Source: a virus. Taken from it: 47,195 nucleotides of DNA. The stretch is from the IMG/VR virus record IMGVR_UViG_3300017755_004695, positions 1-47,195 of that record. One strand, 5' to 3'. A program made the translations under genes and the position numbers. Positions within the stretch are counted from its first letter, which is position 1. Every line of letters starts with the position of its first letter. The notes beneath the pieces are model-generated. The model saw only the letters and a list, made by a program, of their open reading frames with translations. It was not told where the DNA came from and made no database searches. Below, piece by piece: positions 31,262-37,785 of this stretch.

Positions 31262-31283
31262 ACGAAAAAATCCTCCAATGTTG
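31258..31283. repeat. 26-bp direct repeat shared with the 3' end of the polymerase gene (copy 1)
   Basis: Identical to 39106-39131 over 26 bases. It covers the last codons of agt (LEDFFV region), its stop, and the ATG overlap with the next gene. Same reading frame and same ATGA-type junction in both places. Confidence 0.9.
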
Positions 31284-32529
31284 TTTCATTCTTTTCATTA
31301 TAATTTAGTGTATTATTTATGATGTCGTTATATACCGTCTCAGCATCACAATGTTCTTTCCAAAATTCATACATCATGTTTCTCCATGCATTTCTCATTA
31401 CATTGTCATTTGCAAGAGCAATCATTTGTGAACAAACAGCTTGTGCATTTGATGCATCAACAGCTAAAGTACCTGTATCTTTACATTGACTTATTGGCTT
31501 ACCTTGCTTTTTATGTATTACATTATCACAAAAGTGTTTATGGAATAGAGGTATTACACCTGCTGCAAATGAATCGGTGTGGCAGTACTCTACATTATCA
31601 CCATATATATTTTCTTTAAAATACATAAGGTCAGAACCAAATCCACCTAAACTCATTCTTTCCATCATTTCACTATGTGTATATGCACCATATAAATACG
31701 CACCTTGATTTGTTGTTTCAGCACCGTACTCTGGATGTTTACCAGTGTTATCAATACCTTTTTCAGGTCTAAAATAATTCACCACTTGTCTTCTATCAGT
31801 CATTTCTTTTGGATTCTTATAAAGAACAGCAGGATAATTTATCGAAGCTTCCAATCCTTCAAGTATTGTAATGAAATGATTTTTACGAAGCTGATCATTA
31901 TGGAAATCAATCATTACATCCGGTCCTTTCCACATAGCGGTACGACCAACCCATCTTACTAAGTAAGGGTTCTGATGTTCAATAGGTTTCCAATACTCTT
32001 TATTGAAGTTAAAACCTACTTGCATATTAGTTAGCGGTGTTTTGATATTATTCTTTTTAACCCATTTACCAAAAGGATTGTCAATATAGTGACACATTAG
32101 TACATCGACTTTAGAACATATTTCAGCTAAGCCGGCATTCCTATTTATAGAATGTATTTTATGGTCTACTTGAACTAAAGACTTACGTACTTTAATTTCA
32201 TCCATCATTTTTATAAAGTTACTTATACAATCTTCTGGATGTGATTTAGATGGTACGCTCCAAACAATACACATGTCGAGTTGATTGATTCTTTCAATAA
32301 CCTTTGAACATGTTAATAAGTCTGGAAATTTCTTTGATGGCTTACTAACCTCATCCCAATCTGTACCTCTAAAGTAGTTTACTTTAAAGTCCATAGAGTT
32401 CATTCTTTGCCATAGTTTATCAATAGTAGCAAATACTTCTACGCCAGGGAAAAGCTTTTGAAACTCAACTACATTCTTAGTTAAGCCTACGCCTTCAACA
32501 CCTCTACCTAATAAGACACCTACTTTCAT
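31258..32529 (-). CDS. agt: T4 alpha-glucosyltransferase homologue (DNA hydroxymethylcytosine glycosyltransferase)
   Basis: 423 residues (T4 AGT: 400). Several blocks match T4 AGT as I remember it: the start MKVGVLLGRGVEGVGLTK (T4 MRICIFMARGLEGCGVTK), YLVRWVGRTAMWKGPDVMID (T4 RWIGRTTTWKGFYQMFD), ITILEGLEAS (T4 TVMEGLERS) and HSEMMERMSLGGFGSDL (T4 NSEMLERMSKSGFGYQL). AGT transfers glucose from UDP-glucose to 5-hydroxymethylcytosine in DNA. The same window encodes dCMP hydroxymethylase (33312). The C-terminal TLEDFFV is identical to that of the gp43 polymerase, a probable clamp-binding tail; T4 AGT is reported to bind the gp45 clamp. Sugar identity is not shown by the sequence. Confidence 0.88.
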   Translation of the reverse strand: MKVGVLLGRGVEGVGLTKNVVEFQKLFPGVEVFATIDKLWQRMNSMDFKVNYFRGTDWDEVSKPSKKFPDLLTCSKVIERINQLDMCIVWSVPSKSHPEDCISNFIKMMDEIKVRKSLVQVDHKIHSINRNAGLAEICSKVDVLMCHYIDNPFGKWVKKNNIKTPLTNMQVGFNFNKEYWKPIEHQNPYLVRWVGRTAMWKGPDVMIDFHNDQLRKNHFITILEGLEASINYPAVLYKNPKEMTDRRQVVNYFRPEKGIDNTGKHPEYGAETTNQGAYLYGAYTHSEMMERMSLGGFGSDLMYFKENIYGDNVEYCHTDSFAAGVIPLFHKHFCDNVIHKKQGKPISQCKDTGTLAVDASNAQAVCSQMIALANDNVMRNAWRNMMYEFWKEHCDAETVYNDIINNTLNYNEKNETTLEDFFV

Positions 32530-32903
32530 TTTAAATACTCCTTCAATTGGTTTACAACCATAGGTTCATATGATTTATTATTAAACTTTCTATTACGTGG
32601 CGAAGGGTGTGGAGCAGCAAAGTGTTTTATACCCCTTTTAGTGAAATAATGTGACACAAAACCACCTAATGTTATTATTTTATTATAATTTTCTGTTATT
32701 TTTTGAACATATGTTCCATCGATATCGGCTATTTTCAGAGATTCCTTGTGGTGTGCATAGATGTTACTGAAGCTGTATAGATCTACCTCACATGCATCGA
32801 GCCAACGATTAAGTCTATTTAATGTTGGTGAACCATTCTTACGTTTATTTATGGGTGTCTTACCCGGACTATGTCCAATGACTAATACTTTATCCAATCC
32901 CAT
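32526..32903 (-). CDS. Uracil-DNA glycosylase superfamily-like protein
   Basis: 125 residues, short for UDG (about 200). DKVLVIGHSPGKTPINKRKN is a motif I analogue (GqdPy becomes GHSPG), SFSNIYAHHKESLK lies mid-domain, and NKIITLGGFVSHYFTKRGIK then HFAAPHPSPRNRKFNN is the G......h....H.PSp.n motif 3/5 region of the superfamily. The catalytic Asp/His of canonical UDG is not obvious in motif I, so it may recognise bases without excising, or act on modified bases. Overlaps dCMP deaminase by 22 bases, inside the DNA-modification island. Confidence 0.72.
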   Translation of the reverse strand: MGLDKVLVIGHSPGKTPINKRKNGSPTLNRLNRWLDACEVDLYSFSNIYAHHKESLKIADIDGTYVQKITENYNKIITLGGFVSHYFTKRGIKHFAAPHPSPRNRKFNNKSYEPMVVNQLKEYLK

Positions 32904-33319
32904 ACTACACCTGCTTCTTTAAACATTGATATTGAACTTGATATTGAATCCTGCCAGTTTTCTGGTATCTCTTGTTCTGGAGTTACAACTCTGGTTATAC
33001 CGGCTTGAATTAAACCTTTTGCGCAATCATGACATATTGGTAAACCTATTACATAGATTGTAGAACCTTTTAATGATACACCATTTTCCGCTGCATTATA
33101 AATTGCATTCATTTCTGCATGTACTATACGTTTATATTTTATTGCTCTATTCAAATAATATAATTCATGATCATCAACACCTCTAGGAAAACCGTTATAA
33201 CCTTGAGCTATAACAGTTCTATTTCTTACGGCAACTGAGCCGACTTGTGTTGAAGGATCTTTAGACCATGACGCTACAAGTTTAGCCATTTCTAAAAATC
33301 TTATATCCCATTTATTTGA
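32882..33319 (-). CDS. cd: dCMP deaminase
   Basis: About 145 residues from a TTG at 33319 ((M)SNKWDIRFLEMAKLVASWSK), the usual start of the family (..kWd.rFl.lA..va.WSKDPSt.VG). A longer ATG frame from 33346 adds an unlikely leader overlapping gp42. Zinc site: HAEMNAIYNAAENG (HAE) and GLPICHDCAKGLIQAG (PxCxxC). DPSTQVGSVAVRNR is conserved. Converts dCMP to dUMP for ThyX. T4 cd also interacts with hmdCTP control. Situated between gp42 and the UDG-like gene. Confidence 0.9.
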   Translation of the reverse strand, partial: SNKWDIRFLEMAKLVASWSKDPSTQVGSVAVRNRTVIAQGYNGFPRGVDDHELYYLNRAIKYKRIVHAEMNAIYNAAENGVSLKGSTIYVIGLPICHDCAKGLIQAGITRVVTPEQEIPENWQDSISSSISMFKEAGVVWDWIKY

Positions 33320-34004
33320 CAAGATGAAAATGCCTTTCGTAAACATGCAAGTTTTGTACTTGCCAGATTATGTCACCAACTTTTAATTCTGGTGTACCAT
33401 CTTCTTTACAGTCATTATAGTCTTTTATCATTTGTTCTAAAACATAAAGCTGCCAAGCATAATCATTCTTGTATCCGAACACAACATCGTTTGAGCGCAT
33501 TTGTACCACGGACTGTAAGTAATTATCGCGTATGTAATAAGTAACGGCGTTAGTACATATAAAATCATTTTTACTATCTTCATTATATTCCATCCATATA
33601 CTAGGTCTTGTGTAAATCATTGAAGCTCTACGGCCATCTGGATTTGTTAGTAATTCATCAAGCACTTGACCATACTGATGATGATACTTATCAGAATAAA
33701 TTAAATGACCATAGTTAGAATTGATTTGACCAAAATCATTTGATGATGCTAGCCAAGCTTCAGGTACATTTCGATTATAATTTTCTTTAATCCAATTGAC
33801 ATTTGTTGATTGGCTTTCATACCATGCTTTTTCTATTTCTATATATGATTTGTTTGGTGTACCAAATATTGCTGGTTGATCAGCAAAGAAACTGGCACCG
33901 ATAAGTTCAATAGTTTTTTGACCTGACCTATCCATAACAAAATCTTCTTTGTCCAAAGCATTAATAAAGTAATGTTTTATATCGCTTGTATTTTCTTGTA
34001 TCAT
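33312..34004 (-). CDS. 42: dCMP hydroxymethylase (T4 gp42 homologue)
   Basis: 230 residues (T4 gp42: 246). KTIELIGASFFADQPAIFGT and GQINSNYGHLIYSDKY align with T4 gp42 (KTIEIIGASFVADEPFIFGA, GEINSNYGWAIWSED). The catalytic Cys is C150 in NDFICTNAVTYYIRD. MRSNDVVFGYKNDYAWQLYV has D181 where thymidylate synthases have Asn; this Asp selects dCMP over dUMP in gp42. HVYERHFHLV ends the fold. It makes 5-hydroxymethyl-dCMP, the precursor of the modified base used by the AGT homologue at 31258. The stop region overlaps the dCMP deaminase start. Confidence 0.93.
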   Translation of the reverse strand: MIQENTSDIKHYFINALDKEDFVMDRSGQKTIELIGASFFADQPAIFGTPNKSYIEIEKAWYESQSTNVNWIKENYNRNVPEAWLASSNDFGQINSNYGHLIYSDKYHHQYGQVLDELLTNPDGRRASMIYTRPSIWMEYNEDSKNDFICTNAVTYYIRDNYLQSVVQMRSNDVVFGYKNDYAWQLYVLEQMIKDYNDCKEDGTPELKVGDIIWQVQNLHVYERHFHLVK

Positions 34005-34378
34005 TTTACTGCCCTTCCTCCAACACCAGAGAAACCACCATTTGTACTGGCTGTTGGTTTATTAAACATATCTCTACCAGATTGTTGGCCGTCCATTTTA
34101 CCACGCATATATGATACTGCAAATGATGCATAGTTAATCATATCTTTGTAAGTATCTTCGAGTGATTCGAAGTTTGGATCATTACCTGATTCAATTAATG
34201 ATGTAGCACGCATAAGCTTACCGATAATGATGTCATGGATTGTATCCACACCTCTACGGTAATGCATTGATTGTGTTACGTTAGATGTATCGCTTTGATA
34301 ATCTTTGGATTTTCTGAGTTGTAAGTCCATACATTCTTGTAAGACTGCAACTGATTCTTTTCTATCTATTTTCGGCAT
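34001..34378 (-). CDS. Nucleotide modification associated domain 1 (Nmad1/DUF1599)-like protein
   Basis: 125 residues. LQLRKSKDYQSDTSNVTQSM and RRGVDTIHDIIIGKLMRATS then LEDTYKDMINYASFAVSYMR follow the pattern KN.DYg...n........i..K..R.......es..D...DliNY.. of Nmad1, a family named for its genomic association with hypermodified phage bases. A glycine-rich tail follows (ASTNGGFSGVGGRAVK). Coupled to gp42 by ATGA. Biochemical role unknown. Confidence 0.7.
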   Translation of the reverse strand: MPKIDRKESVAVLQECMDLQLRKSKDYQSDTSNVTQSMHYRRGVDTIHDIIIGKLMRATSLIESGNDPNFESLEDTYKDMINYASFAVSYMRGKMDGQQSGRDMFNKPTASTNGGFSGVGGRAVK

Positions 34379-34587
34379 AATTCTACCTCATCTCCATATA
34401 CAAAATGTTTGTTATCTAGATCTATTATACAATAGTTTTTCATATTTGTAAACATTTTTTTTACATCAATTCCACACTTAGAGTAATGTCTTGGCTCAGG
34501 CATTAACTCTATCTTCTTAATCTTATTTAGACCGTATTTAGTTTCTACGGTATCACCTACATAAAATATATTATCAAACTTAACCAT
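34366..34587 (-). CDS. Small hypothetical protein, 73 residues
   Basis: MVKFDNIFYVGDTVETKYGL suggests a small beta-barrel (KOW/SH3-like) with FVYGDEVEL near the end. Two or three cysteines, no clear metal pattern. A full sigma70-type promoter (34424-34452) is embedded in its coding region. Coupled to the 72-residue gene upstream. Confidence 0.6.
   Translation of the reverse strand: MVKFDNIFYVGDTVETKYGLNKIKKIELMPEPRHYSKCGIDVKKMFTNMKNYCIIDLDNKHFVYGDEVELCRK
34424..34452 (-). promoter_or_regulatory. Sigma70-type promoter inside a coding region, upstream of the Nmad1-gp42-cd genes
   Basis: Minus strand TTTACA (34452-34447), 17 bases, TATAAT (34429-34424), all within the 73-residue gene. Its transcript would start about 40 bases before the Nmad1-like gene and cover gp42, dCMP deaminase and the modification island. 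Confidence 0.75.
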
Positions 34588-34805
34588 TATAAACTTTCCT
34601 CCATTTCAACTCTATAACCTTTACCTTCAAGCTTTTTTACTTGAGCGACAGCATCTTCTTTTTTAATATGGCCAGAAGCGCATACCATCATTTCATCAAA
34701 CCATTTATATCTTTTTCCATCTGACTTAATGTTACTATCAAGAACTTCCATTCCGGTAGTCATATCAATTATAATATCACTTTTAAAAGCATCAACATAA
34801 TACAT
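34587..34805 (-). CDS. Small hypothetical protein, 72 residues
   Basis: MYYVDAFKSDIIIDMTTGME, then FDEMMVCASGHIKKEDAVAQ and VKKLEGKGYRVEMEESL. Mixed alpha/beta, one cysteine. Coupled to both neighbours (overlaps by one base). Function unknown. Confidence 0.6.
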   Translation of the reverse strand: MYYVDAFKSDIIIDMTTGMEVLDSNIKSDGKRYKWFDEMMVCASGHIKKEDAVAQVKKLEGKGYRVEMEESL

Positions 34806-35161
34806 TACTTAACTCCTTGTTCTTTAGCCGCAGCCTGTATGATTGGTGTCATAACTTCTTCGACCATGTTTTCCCAATGTGTCCATGTATCTTTATTAGA
34901 ATAATGTACATTACTTTGAGTTGGTGCAAAACCAAATATATTATTGAATTGACCTCTTCTGTTACAAAGGCCATTATTGAAAAGATCATAAGCTGCATTT
35001 TGAGCTCTTCTGAACTTATCTAAATATTTATTTTTTGATTGTGAAAATTCACACTTACCTTGAAGAGGTACTAAACCGTGTAACTCGTCCGCTAACCTTT
35101 TGAAACCTGAGTTGATACCCCAGCTGTTAGTAAATAATTCAAATTGATAACCTTTATACAT
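34805..35161 (-). CDS. Hypothetical protein, 118 residues
   Basis: MYKGYQFELFTNSWGINSGF then DELHGLVPLQGKCEFSQSKN, ending in helices (WENMVEEVMTPIIQAAAKEQ). Resembles a conserved small protein of T4-like cyanophages; no function. First gene behind the promoter at 35196, with GCGGAG as ribosome binding site. Confidence 0.65.
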   Translation of the reverse strand: MYKGYQFELFTNSWGINSGFKRLADELHGLVPLQGKCEFSQSKNKYLDKFRRAQNAAYDLFNNGLCNRRGQFNNIFGFAPTQSNVHYSNKDTWTHWENMVEEVMTPIIQAAAKEQGVK

Positions 35162-35195
35162 ATTTTATTCTCCGCTTTTTTAATTTTATAGATAT

Positions 35196-35224
35196 ATTAT
35201 ACCATACTTTTTATGGTTTGTAAA
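35196..35224 (-). promoter_or_regulatory. Sigma70-type early promoter (cassette copy 2)
   Basis: Minus strand TTTACA (35224-35219), 17 bases ending TGG, TATAAT (35201-35196). Confidence 0.82.
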
Positions 35225-35254
35225 GGAAAAAATGCACTTAAATGAAAAAAAGTG
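35225..35254 (-). terminator. Hairpin plus T-tract of cassette copy 2
   Basis: Arms CACTT (35254-35250) and AAGTG (35239-35235) followed by CATTTTTTCC; near-identical to 11717-11746. Lies between the SWIM-like gene's stop and the promoter. Confidence 0.5.
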
Positions 35255-35263
35255 ATTAACATA

Positions 35264-35455
35264 TTAATCATTTGGCACAATCTTTTCTTCTACTTCTTTG
35301 ATGTGTTTACATTTTCTGAATGCAATACAGTCACAATCAAATCCACTATCACGCATAGTGACGGTATATTGATCACCTTTAGATCCAGTCACCGGCCATT
35401 TAATGCCGACGAATGGATGTTTGTAAGTATTTATGATTTCAGATTCATGAGCCAT
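35264..35455 (-). CDS. SWIM-type zinc finger mini-protein
   Basis: 63 residues. GFDCDCIAFRKCKHIKEVEE fits the SWIM zinc finger CxCx(n)CxH (here DCDC, then CKH), preceded by a small beta sheet (GSKGDQYTVTMRDSG). SWIM domains bind DNA or protein and normally form part of larger proteins; a stand-alone version is unusual. It lies between two early promoters, suggesting an early regulatory or host-interaction role. Confidence 0.7.
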   Translation of the reverse strand: MAHESEIINTYKHPFVGIKWPVTGSKGDQYTVTMRDSGFDCDCIAFRKCKHIKEVEEKIVPND

Positions 35456-35457
35456 TA

Positions 35458-35655
35458 TTATGCACCATACTTTATAAAACCGTGATTACGTAATTGCAAG
35501 GCAACCCATTCTTTTTGGAGAATACCTAATCTTTGCTGTCCAAAATCATTAGGCCATTTACCATTTCGTGGAAAAGCTTTAGGTTGTTTGTTTGGAGAAC
35601 GATTAGCGTTAGACCTAGATGGTGCGTTTTGAGTAGTGTTGAATTTAGTAGACAT
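35458..35655 (-). CDS. Small basic protein, 65 residues
   Basis: A disordered N-terminal half rich in Asn, Ser, Pro (TQNAPSRSNANRSPNKQPKA) and a folded C-terminal helix (FGQQRLGILQKEWVALQLRN then HGFIKYGA). GGGAG precedes the ATG. First gene behind the promoter at 35690. Not recognised. Confidence 0.6.
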   Translation of the reverse strand: MSTKFNTTQNAPSRSNANRSPNKQPKAFPRNGKWPNDFGQQRLGILQKEWVALQLRNHGFIKYGA

Positions 35656-35689
35656 AATATAAAAACTCCCTTTTTAATTTTATAGTACT

Positions 35690-35718
35690 ATTATACCATA
35701 GAAATTAGAGAATGTAAA
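35690..35718 (-). promoter_or_regulatory. Sigma70-type early promoter (cassette copy 3)
   Basis: Minus strand TTTACA (35718-35713), 17 bases, TATAAT (35695-35690). Confidence 0.82.
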
Positions 35719-35750
35719 GGAAAAAATGCACTTAAATGAAAAAAAGTGCA
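35719..35750 (-). terminator. Hairpin plus T-tract of cassette copy 3
   Basis: The strongest copy of the repeated hairpin: TGCACTT (35750-35744) pairs with AAGTGCA (35733-35727), seven base pairs, followed by TTTTTTCC. Ends the ParB-like gene's transcript just before the next promoter. Confidence 0.6.
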
Positions 35751-35765
35751 TTTTATTTTTTAAGC

Positions 35766-36683
35766 TTATAATTCAGCGTTTACTTTTAAATGATCTAAAA
35801 CTATAATATTTTGAGAACAATTAAAAGCTTTTGCAAAATTCTTCATAACTTTTTTATGTTTAGCTTCCCAATAATCATTCCATTCTGTCATGGCTGGATG
35901 ATCTGGATGATGAACTATTACACAAATTTCAGTATATGGATTATCATCGTCAATGGCATCCGATAATTTAAATATCATTTTATCATAACTAAAATTACCA
36001 GATGACATTGAAACTACTAAAGCTCCTGGCTTTTTCTTTTTTTCAACTTCTTTTTGAAGATCACCATTTTCTTTCCAGTTTCTAAAAACAAAATTTCTAG
36101 AAAGAGAACCAAGATAATCTTGTTGTTGTTTAATTTTTTCACCTTTACTCATCAAAGACTTTACTTCTCTTTTAGTATATCCAAAAGTAGCTAAGATAAA
36201 AGGTAAATCTTCAATAGGTTGTTTATCGGCAAAATATTTAAACATGAAATTTTTAGCATCATTCTTATTTAAAACAAGTTGTCTTTTTACTGGATGAGCA
36301 TTGTAAGCTAATCCCAGTTGGTTTATAACCATAGGATTTGCATAATACTCCCAAACATCTTTAGTTACATATACTACGTCTAAGCTTTTACCATACTTAG
36401 ATTCGATACATGCTTGTCTTCTATGATTTCCTTCTACAATCAAGTGTTCTTCCGGACCATAAAAATCCTTAAAAACTATTATAGGATCTAGTTTAACACC
36501 AGAGTCTATTAGTTCTACTAAATGATCTATATGTTCTTGAATTGTAGAGTGAAGTCTAGTTTGCACATGTTTCCACACTTTAATAGTCTCAATACCAACT
36601 GGTACTGAATCGATATGTGCAATGTGTTCTTGAAAGCTTTTTAGGAATTTACGCGGGTCGCGTACTATTTCTGATAGTGTCAT
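35766..36683 (-). CDS. ParB-like (sulfiredoxin-fold) protein
   Basis: 305 residues. LDPIIVFKDFYGPEEHLIVE then GNHRRQACIESKYG is the core of the ParB/Srx domain (p..v.......l.vi.GnHR..A). A helical middle part (NFMFKYFADKQPIEDLPFIL) and a C-terminal alpha/beta part (GALVVSMSSGNFSYDKM, EICVIVHHPDHPAMTEWNDY) follow. ParB-like folds in phages can be nucleases, NTP switches or DNA-binding adaptors; which applies here is unknown. Own promoter at 36748 and GGAG before the ATG. Confidence 0.75.
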   Translation of the reverse strand: MTLSEIVRDPRKFLKSFQEHIAHIDSVPVGIETIKVWKHVQTRLHSTIQEHIDHLVELIDSGVKLDPIIVFKDFYGPEEHLIVEGNHRRQACIESKYGKSLDVVYVTKDVWEYYANPMVINQLGLAYNAHPVKRQLVLNKNDAKNFMFKYFADKQPIEDLPFILATFGYTKREVKSLMSKGEKIKQQQDYLGSLSRNFVFRNWKENGDLQKEVEKKKKPGALVVSMSSGNFSYDKMIFKLSDAIDDDNPYTEICVIVHHPDHPAMTEWNDYWEAKHKKVMKNFAKAFNCSQNIIVLDHLKVNAEL

Positions 36684-36747
36684 ATGTATCTCCTTGATAA
36701 TGACTAAGCCGCGGAAGGATTTCCGCCTGGCTTTATTTTATATATTT

Positions 36748-36776
36748 ATTATACACTAAAAAAGTAGAAAAGTAAA
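36748..36776 (-). promoter_or_regulatory. Sigma70-type promoter of the ParB-like gene
   Basis: Minus strand TTTACT (36776-36771), 17 bases ending GTG, TATAAT (36753-36748). Overlaps the inverted repeat 36753-36799. A GCGGAA/TTCCGC hairpin (36711-36726) would lie in the leader. Confidence 0.75.
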
Positions 36777-36799
36777 GGATTAAATTTTCTACTTAGTGT
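36753..36799. repeat. Long AT-rich inverted repeat between tRNA and ParB-like gene
   Basis: Arms ACACTAA plus GTAGAAAA (36753-36759, 36764-36771) pair with TTTTCTAC plus TTAGTGT (36785-36799): 15 base pairs with a four-base bulge. It could act as a terminator or processing hairpin for the tRNA transcript, and overlaps the promoter core of the next gene. Confidence 0.65.
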
Positions 36800-36806
36800 A
36801 AATTAT

Positions 36807-36891
36807 TGGCTGTTGGGGCAGGAGTCGAACCTGCACGCATTTCAGCACACGAGAAACAATCGTGCGTGTCTACCAATTCCACCACCCAACA
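36807..36891 (-). tRNA. tRNA with GUU (Asn) anticodon on a leucine-like class II body
   Basis: 85 bases with encoded CCA (36809-36807). Acceptor TGTTGGG/CCCAACA is seven perfect pairs. The D-arm region GTGGAATTGGTAGACAC is the usual tRNA-Leu sequence. The anticodon stem CACGA/TCGTG holds loop TTGTTTC, giving anticodon GTT with U at position 37, where purines are normal. A 13-base variable arm (TGCTGAAATGCGT) is the long class II type, as in tRNA-Leu. T-arm GCAGG TTCGACT CCTGC is canonical. Discriminator is G, as in tRNA-Asn and tRNA-Ser, not the A required by LeuRS. It lies six bases downstream of the synthetase-like gene. Confidence 0.88.
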
Positions 36892-36897
36892 ATAAAC

Positions 36898-37713
36898 CTA
36901 TATGGTCTCTAAAGCCGGGATCATTCTTGTTATTCCAATTCCTCCACCAACTCTTGGAAAGAAATCAAACTTTAAGAATTCTTCTAACTCTGCTTCTACT
37001 CTTTCTTTACCGAATAAATCAAATAAAAGATTAGCATAAGCACCTTCAGTTATTGTATGAAATGTATCACGCATTTGATCCACATCAGTTGATCTTTCTG
37101 CTGATCCTATTGTTTCCATACCTCCAAGAATAACATCAATCTTTTTAGAATGTATTCCATCTTCATATCGACTCATATTCCAAAATGGACTCGTAAACTC
37201 TGGAAAGTCAGTAATCATTGTTGTTGTGTAATCATCAAACATCTTACCTTCATGCTCTGCAGTAAGTTCTCCATCAACACCATACTCTTTTTGCCATTCA
37301 GAATATTTCTTTTCTATTGGCTTTTTAAATCCTAAGTATTCAACGAGTTCATATTCCATTCTTGCAAGATCATATATGTTACCCGGCATTTCAAATTCAA
37401 ACATCGGAAAGATTATATCGTGTCTTCCGGGTATTGCATTTGGTTCTTGCCTATACGAAGTGGAGACACAAAAAAACCCCTTAGAATCAGGGGCGGATAA
37501 TAATTCGTGTTCTAACCACATTTGACCTGTTTGTGGCAGTGGCCATACTTGGCCTGCATAATTGTAAGTTGCAACATTGAATGGATCTTCGCATGCTGCA
37601 AGGATAGATAATCTATTTTGAGTGTGTACTTCTAAAAAACCTTTATCTAAAAAAAATGACCTTAAAAGGCCAACTGTGTCTGTGAATTTTTGGGGTGATA
37701 TGAGTTGTGTCAT
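36898..37713 (-). CDS. Class IIb aminoacyl-tRNA synthetase core (Asp/Asn type) without anticodon-binding domain
   Basis: 271 residues from the ATG at 37713 (AAGGA upstream). Motif 1 region: LLRSFFLDKGFLEVHTQNRL. Motif 2: FFCVSTSYRQEPNAIPGRHD then FPMFEFEM (R88, E90, R97 H98, E106/E108), the fR.E......RH..eF...e.E pattern of AspRS/AsnRS. KIDVILGGMETIGSAERSTD matches the Asx-RS D..L.G.Ei..g..R..d strand. Motif 3: VGGGIGITRM (R263). The N-terminal OB-fold that reads the anticodon is absent, as in AspRS/AsnRS paralogues that make free asparagine or modify proteins. The GUU tRNA lies directly downstream, so tRNA charging must be considered. Confidence 0.85.
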   Translation of the reverse strand: MTQLISPQKFTDTVGLLRSFFLDKGFLEVHTQNRLSILAACEDPFNVATYNYAGQVWPLPQTGQMWLEHELLSAPDSKGFFCVSTSYRQEPNAIPGRHDIIFPMFEFEMPGNIYDLARMEYELVEYLGFKKPIEKKYSEWQKEYGVDGELTAEHEGKMFDDYTTTMITDFPEFTSPFWNMSRYEDGIHSKKIDVILGGMETIGSAERSTDVDQMRDTFHTITEGAYANLLFDLFGKERVEAELEEFLKFDFFPRVGGGIGITRMIPALETI

Positions 37714-37747
37714 GATAATTCCTTCATCTGTTTTTACACGCAATTGT

Positions 37748-37776
37748 AATATATATACGAGTTATACGTGTTTCAA
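37748..37776 (-). promoter_or_regulatory. Possible sigma70-type promoter of the synthetase-tRNA unit
   Basis: Minus strand TTGAAA (37776-37771), 17 bases, TATATT (37753-37748), 35 bases before the ATG. It lacks the TGG/GTG before -10 and the T-tract of the other early promoters, so it is less certain. Confidence 0.45.
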
Positions 37777-37785
37777 GTAATTTAT

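Noticed and set aside
36711-36726. GCGGAA/TTCCGC hairpin as a leftward terminator
   Set aside because: It lies between promoter and start codon of the ParB-like gene and is not followed by a T-run on the minus strand; it is more likely a leader hairpin.
36807-36891. Ordinary tRNA-Leu
   Set aside because: The body is leucine-like, but the anticodon is GUU and the discriminator is G rather than A; no leucine anticodon can be read from the seven-base loop.
36898-37713. AsnA-type asparagine synthetase
   Set aside because: Motif 2 and the D..L.G.Ei strand follow AspRS/AsnRS rather than bacterial AsnA; an AsnRS-derived free-asparagine ligase is still possible and is noted in the feature.
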